The position numbers were made by a program, and so were the translations under genes. The notes under the pieces are model-generated. The model was not told where the DNA came from. It saw only the letters and a program-made list of their open reading frames with translations, and searched no databases. From Bryum argenteum (lineage: Eukaryota > Streptophyta > Bryopsida > Bryales > Bryaceae), in NCBI GenBank assembly GCA_037043015.1, contig CM073326.1:5863845-5927844 (forward strand): 64,000 nt of DNA. Reading direction: 5' to 3'. Shown here piece after piece: positions 59,454 through 64,000 of this stretch; position 1 is the first letter of the stretch; every line of letters begins with the position of its first letter.

Positions 59454-61348
59454 TTACTCATTTGATTGCTTCCTTAGTTTGTGAAGCCGTACTGTAATTT
59501 GAGGATGCGAGGCAAGGACCTTGTTTGACTTATTCACATGAGACAGGTGCCACTCACTCGCTCGCTCATGTAATTCTGAATAAAAATATTGGTCCCTGAA
59601 AGCGTAGAATACGTCAACGTGGATTGGAATTAGGCAAGTTCGCAGTTCGACACTTCCCACAATCCCGCCAGCTTCTCGGTCTGTAGGAAGATGCACGCCA
59701 TAAAGCTTCAACTCAGGGTCGGAGATGTGTGCCATTTCAAGTGAACGCTATGTTACTCCGCACAATTGCTCCCAGTACCGACAGTTCACGATATCAGATA
59801 TATGGTAGACTATAGCAGCTACATGGTTGTTGTTGTTTTGAGGAACGTACCACAGCAGCTGCAGAACTCAAGCTAAGGAGTAAGAGTCACTGCAAGTCAA
59901 GATTTCCACTTGTGTTTGAGGATGTGAGATGGCGAGAGAGACGAAGAGAAATTCTCGGTAGAAACGTGCTGAAGGTGAGTCGTTTCCTGCTCACACTTGT
60001 CTTCTGTACGTTCCGAGGCTGATTCTTGTCCTCAGCTTCAGATGCCGCAACTACTCTCTTAGGGTTAGGTCATGAACAGGGGCACAAAGTTTTCGAACTT
60101 TTTGTAGGTTGTTTTTGAAGGAGAAATTCGCTGTGGAGAAGCCTCTGGCAACATGTAACCACGGAGGGTAGATTTACCACTTGTGTTTCTGCCAGATGCG
60201 TGATTACAACCGTGTTTGTACGTCTCTTTCGCTGTCAAGTGAATCTTCTTTTGTGATCATTGTCGATATATTTGTGTTTCCCAAATCCTCTTTCTATAGA
60301 AAATTATTTTCAATCAAGCTCTTTGATTTCACTACATCCACCACAAATTTGAAAATGGAATCTGAATAGAACTTGATCTGAAAGCGATAGAAATAAAAAT
60401 CTTGAGGGGTTAAGAAGGTCCCCAAACACTTGAGCTATCAGCAGAGGCTCAGCACCCTCAGGGTGTGCGAGGCTCGAAATGTAGAATGCGTGGTCATGAG
60501 GAGAAAATAATAAAGGAATCATCGGAAATTGAGCCATGAGTGCTTCCCCTGCTTCCCCCCTGGCTGAAGTTCTTGAGAGTAAATGAGAGCTTGCAAGAGT
60601 GCACACGTTTTTTCTATTGAGTGTATAACGTTCGTACCGGATCGTGACTGCCCAGCTGGGGTTGCAAAGAGCAACGCTCATGGCCTTAAACCAACTGCAA
60701 TCCGCGTGTGTGTTCAACTCTTACAGCGTGCGGCTTCTTGCTACTGTGGAGTACGAAGTCAAGAGATGAACGTATGCTTCTTTTGTTGCATATTCAGGTT
60801 AGTTATTACGTCTCCTTTCTTGGCGACATTCTGATAGTTTGCATGACCCACAAAGACTTGTTGATACTGAAGCAGATAAGCTGGAACTGCACCTTCCTGA
60901 TTCTGAAGTAGAAAAGCTGAAGGTGTTGCTCTGAAGTCAGTATTCATGTAGTCGGTGGGAATTTTTTTTTGAATTTGTCAAAACAACAACATCTCCTTCA
61001 CAACCTCCTCATTTGGTAGTTGTTGACTAATAGGCTGCCGAGCTGTGATAATTCATGGCGTAGTATTGATAGAGTTACATACAAAAACGTGCTTACATGT
61101 ATAGAACATGGCCTTGGCAGTAGGAGATTGACGCTTAACGGTGAACGTACCCTTTCAAAAGGGGGCAAGTTCTTGACGTCTGCATAAAGTGCAAGAGGCT
61201 GTAAACCATAGCTTGGGCCGACTGAGTTGTAAAATTTTTGCGGAGTCCTTAAATGACTGCAGAGGCGTGAAGGATCAGGAGGACCAGGGGCCAATTTCTG
61301 AGCCAGCTTGAGGGTACCGTGAAGCGCCATCAACATGGAGAAATCCAT
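59454..61348 (-). other. Possible minus-strand gene, unrecognised, low support
   Basis: Protein-like minus-strand frames lie at 61348-61000 (ATG 61348, MDFSMLMALHGTLKLAQKLA, possible donor GTAAGC near 61090), 60947-60759 (QNQEGAVPAYLLQYQQVFVG), 60560-60310 and 59735-59454 (REAGGIVGSVELRTC). They could be exons of one gene divergent from the TIR-NBS gene, whose start they overlap. I recognise no family and could not verify the joins. Confidence 0.22.
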
Positions 61349-63265
61349 GATCTCATGTCGAGGGTCGAAACGCTCGGGTGGAAATGTTTCAGAGGAGGCT
61401 GGTGCTGATGAACATGAGCTGCTGGAAAGTTTGAAGAGTTAAAAACGTCGTCGAACCAAATTTGATATATTCATAAACCACCGGGGGCCTAATGGTAAAG
61501 CTTTTGCCTCTCATCTTGCGGAAGCACTTATGTTAAAAGGGTACGCTCCTTTCTTTGATCAGACTGGACTGGTGCGGGGGGAGCGTGTCCCCGAGGCGAT
61601 CAGAGCTGCCATTCAAGATGCGTGCGTTCACTTGGCAATATTCACCCCTCTCTACGCGAAGTCCAAGTACTGTTTGGATGAGCTAGCTGACATGGTGGAG
61701 TGTGTAAAGAAGGATTCTCATGGCAGCGTGATGTTGATACCTATCTTCTTGAAAGTGACTCCTTCGAGTCTTCGGTGTGTAGAGAGAGGGCCTTTCCATG
61801 AAGCATTCGAGCACCATAAGCAGAGAGATCGAGGCTCGCGCATTCATGTTTGGAAGGATGCTCTTCATGAGGTTGCCGACATGATGGGCTTTGAAAGTGA
61901 TAAATTCAAGTAAGTCCTGAAGCATCATACATGAATGATACTTTTGAATTAGAAATATTGTGATTGACAATGAATAGTAGATTGAGCGCATGCTGTATTG
62001 AGAGACAAAGCCCAATAGTACTGACCTCTTTATGGATATTATTTTTCTTAGTGATAGAGTATGAGTCAGTTTTGTATGGATCTTGATTGTGTGCAGGAAT
62101 GAAAGTGAGCTCAAAAATGCTATTATTAATCGAGTTGAAGAGATGATCGATTCACTGCAAGTCGAAAGATCACAATGTGTTCCAAATTGTGTTGTTGGTC
62201 GTAAGAAGCTGCTTGGATCGGCTCTCAGTAAACTTGAATTGATGGGGAATAATGTTGCCATACTTGGTATTTGGGGCGCGGGTGGCATTGGCAAAACAAC
62301 TCTTGCGAAGGAATTATACAATCATTACTCAAGGCAACGATCATTTGGGTACCAAGCCTTCTTGGAGCTAGGCAAAGGTAAAGATGTGGTGCATTTGCAG
62401 AATCAAGTACTTCAGCTGCTCGGCAAGAAGGAGAAAAATGTGGCTGAAACGTACGGAGGTTATTTCAAGAAACTTGGTTAGTGTGAAGGCACTTGTGGTA
62501 GATGACATCTCCTACTTGCAACATTTCACAAAGCTCATACCTGACTTGAAGAAACTTGGAGGTGGAAGTCGTATCATTTTAACATCACGTGACAAGGATG
62601 TCTTAGATTTGGCCTTCAAGGAAGCACCTCAAGCTCACTATCTAGTTGAGATGCCGGTGCTAAACTTTCATGAGTCATTGGAGTTGTTTTGTGTTCACGC
62701 ATTTGTAAACAAATCAATTCCAAACCATAAGCACCCATTTTACCCTCTTGCAAAGAAAGTAACAGATATGTGTAAGGGATTACCATTGGCGGTGGAGATC
62801 ATTGGAAAGCACTTATATAATAGGTCGGAAGAAGAGAGGGAAGAGGAAGCTAGAGAAATGAGCCCCAATTTGGACGTCCTTGATACACTAAGTATGAGCT
62901 ACAAGGGACTTCGTTTGAAGTCGGACAAGATGATGTTCTTGGATATTGCTTGTCTCATGGTTGGACTTCCAAAGGAAGATGCTATAGACATTTGGGAGTC
63001 TTGTGCGTCACGTGATTCGAATCCTCTGTGGAGGCCAAACTACTGTTTGACCTCTAGAAAGGTGAAGGGCTCCTTGCAAACTTTAATAAACAAGTCTCTT
63101 GTGAAAGTGAGCTATGGCGGGAGATTGACCATGCACGACCTCATCCAAGAGATGGGTAGAAAGATGGTTCAAGATGAGTTGGTAGATGGAAAAGCTCGCA
63201 GCCTTGAAAAATACAGCCACTTGTGGGATCCTGCAGATGTCGAGGATGTTCTAAATAATGAAGAG
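61335..63265 (+). pseudogene. TIR-NBS disease-resistance-type gene, partial, two lesions
   Basis: Intracellular immune receptor family. ATG 61335 opens MEKSMISCRGSKRSGG; an in-frame TAA at 61440 precedes the TIR domain (FDIFINHRGPNGKAFASHL, then CLDELADMVECVKK). Exon 1 ends at 61909 (AA/GTAAGT) and exon 2 starts at 62097. The NB-ARC has P-loop GIWGAGGIGKTTLAKEL, a one-base insertion near 62478, kinase-2 KALVVDDI, RNBS-B GSRIILTSRD, GLPLAVEIIGKHL and MHDLIQEMGRKMV. It ends at a donor at 63265; leucine-rich repeats would lie in later exons, possibly beyond the window. The Glu of the TIR NADase motif appears present as CLDEL. Nonsense and frameshift suggest a pseudogene. Confidence 0.85.
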
Positions 63266-64000
63266 GTATGTATATTAAACATCTTTGTATGTAGTACAAT
63301 CCAACATGTGTTGCAATTCTTTTTGCAATTTTGGAACTCTTTGAATTGTTTTACTTTTACTTTTCTAGTGTAGGAGTATTATGTGGAATTCATCCTATTT
63401 AATCTTATGCGTTTTGGATCCTTTAGGTATATGGAAAGTATTAGTGTCTCAAAATGAAAACTCTATTTTGGGGAATGATCTTGTCATATTCTTTGATTTC
63501 TTTAATAAAATCATTGAGTAATATATATGGTAATTTTTTAAAATCTAATTTTATCTTTGTATGGGATTCATTATTGGCTATATCGTTTGAAATTCAGAGA
63601 CGTACTGTATGTAGTAAAAAAATCTCCTGTTTGTGACTCTAAAGTATTTTCTGAAATTTCTCTCCTTTGTATTCAAGCTTGAGGCAATTGAATTCAAATA
63701 TTAGATCTAGATTAGATCAAACATAGTGAAAGAAGGTATTTCCACAAAAGTATAGCATTGTAGAGGCCCAACATGACATGAAGTTTACAACATGTCGTTA
63801 TAAATAGCAACTATTTCATTATAAACTAGAACACCTACTACCACCAAGTTCTAACACCTAAAGTTGCTATTAGAGCTTTGGTTAGGCATTGTATAAACTA
63901 ACTTCCTAATACTTTCTTGACATACATTCTCCTTTGCCAAATCGTCTAATGTGCATGTTTTGTTTTTACTTTGTGGTCTTTTATTTAAATTGATTTGGTC
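63266..64000. other. Intron or 3' region of the TIR-NBS gene
   Basis: AT-rich, no coding frame with recognisable repeats. Probably a long intron before leucine-rich-repeat exons outside the window, or degenerate 3' sequence. Confidence 0.4.

Overview
The window looks like nuclear DNA of a land plant with a repeat-rich genome. The evidence is GT-AG introns throughout, an EPF-like stomatal-type peptide gene, a fragment of a plant AGCVIII kinase, an ABCC transporter fragment, and a TIR-NBS resistance gene whose TIR begins with INHRGP. That TIR style, together with the transposon gene content, makes a seed-free plant (fern, lycophyte or bryophyte) most likely, but the species cannot be fixed from sequence alone. 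Base composition is AT-rich, with a few extremely GC-rich islands.

Layout. 0.75-1.1 kb: a tRNA-derived SINE. 2.5-5.5 kb: a decayed hAT transposon. 5.45-19.66 kb: the most unusual object, a 14.2-kb block bounded by inverted arrays of a 7-bp tandem repeat. It holds (i) a ten-exon minus-strand gene fusing a ParB/Srx-like domain to an N4/N6-type DNA methyltransferase-like domain, (ii) a small acidic/basic nuclear-type protein gene, (iii) a decayed Mutator-like transposase with a SWIM finger, and (iv) at least eleven copies of the 14-bp near-palindrome CCTCGTNNACGAGG. 19.7-27.8 kb: two related copies of an unrecognised Cys-rich gene, GC islands, direct repeats and a kinase-like fragment. 27.8-33.5 kb: a broken chromodomain Ty3/gypsy element whose remaining LTR carries an eight-unit, perfectly phased heat-shock element. 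33.9-38 kb: a same-strand cluster of gene fragments (ABCC transporter, acidic repeat protein, AGC kinase, unknown multi-exon gene). 39-46 kb and 54-59 kb: MITE and SINE copies in noncoding DNA. 48.9-49.6 kb: an apparently intact EPFL gene. 61.3-63.3 kb: a TIR-NBS gene with a nonsense codon and a frameshift, running towards the window edge.

How parts may work together. In the 14-kb block the transposase would mobilise the element. The methyltransferase-like protein and the ParB-like domain are cargo whose natural DNA target could be the element's own palindromes; this is inference. Almost every transposon gene seen has at least one break, and the EPFL gene is the best candidate for a working host gene. 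Exon joins were made by eye from splice consensus, phase and family resemblance; no search was run.
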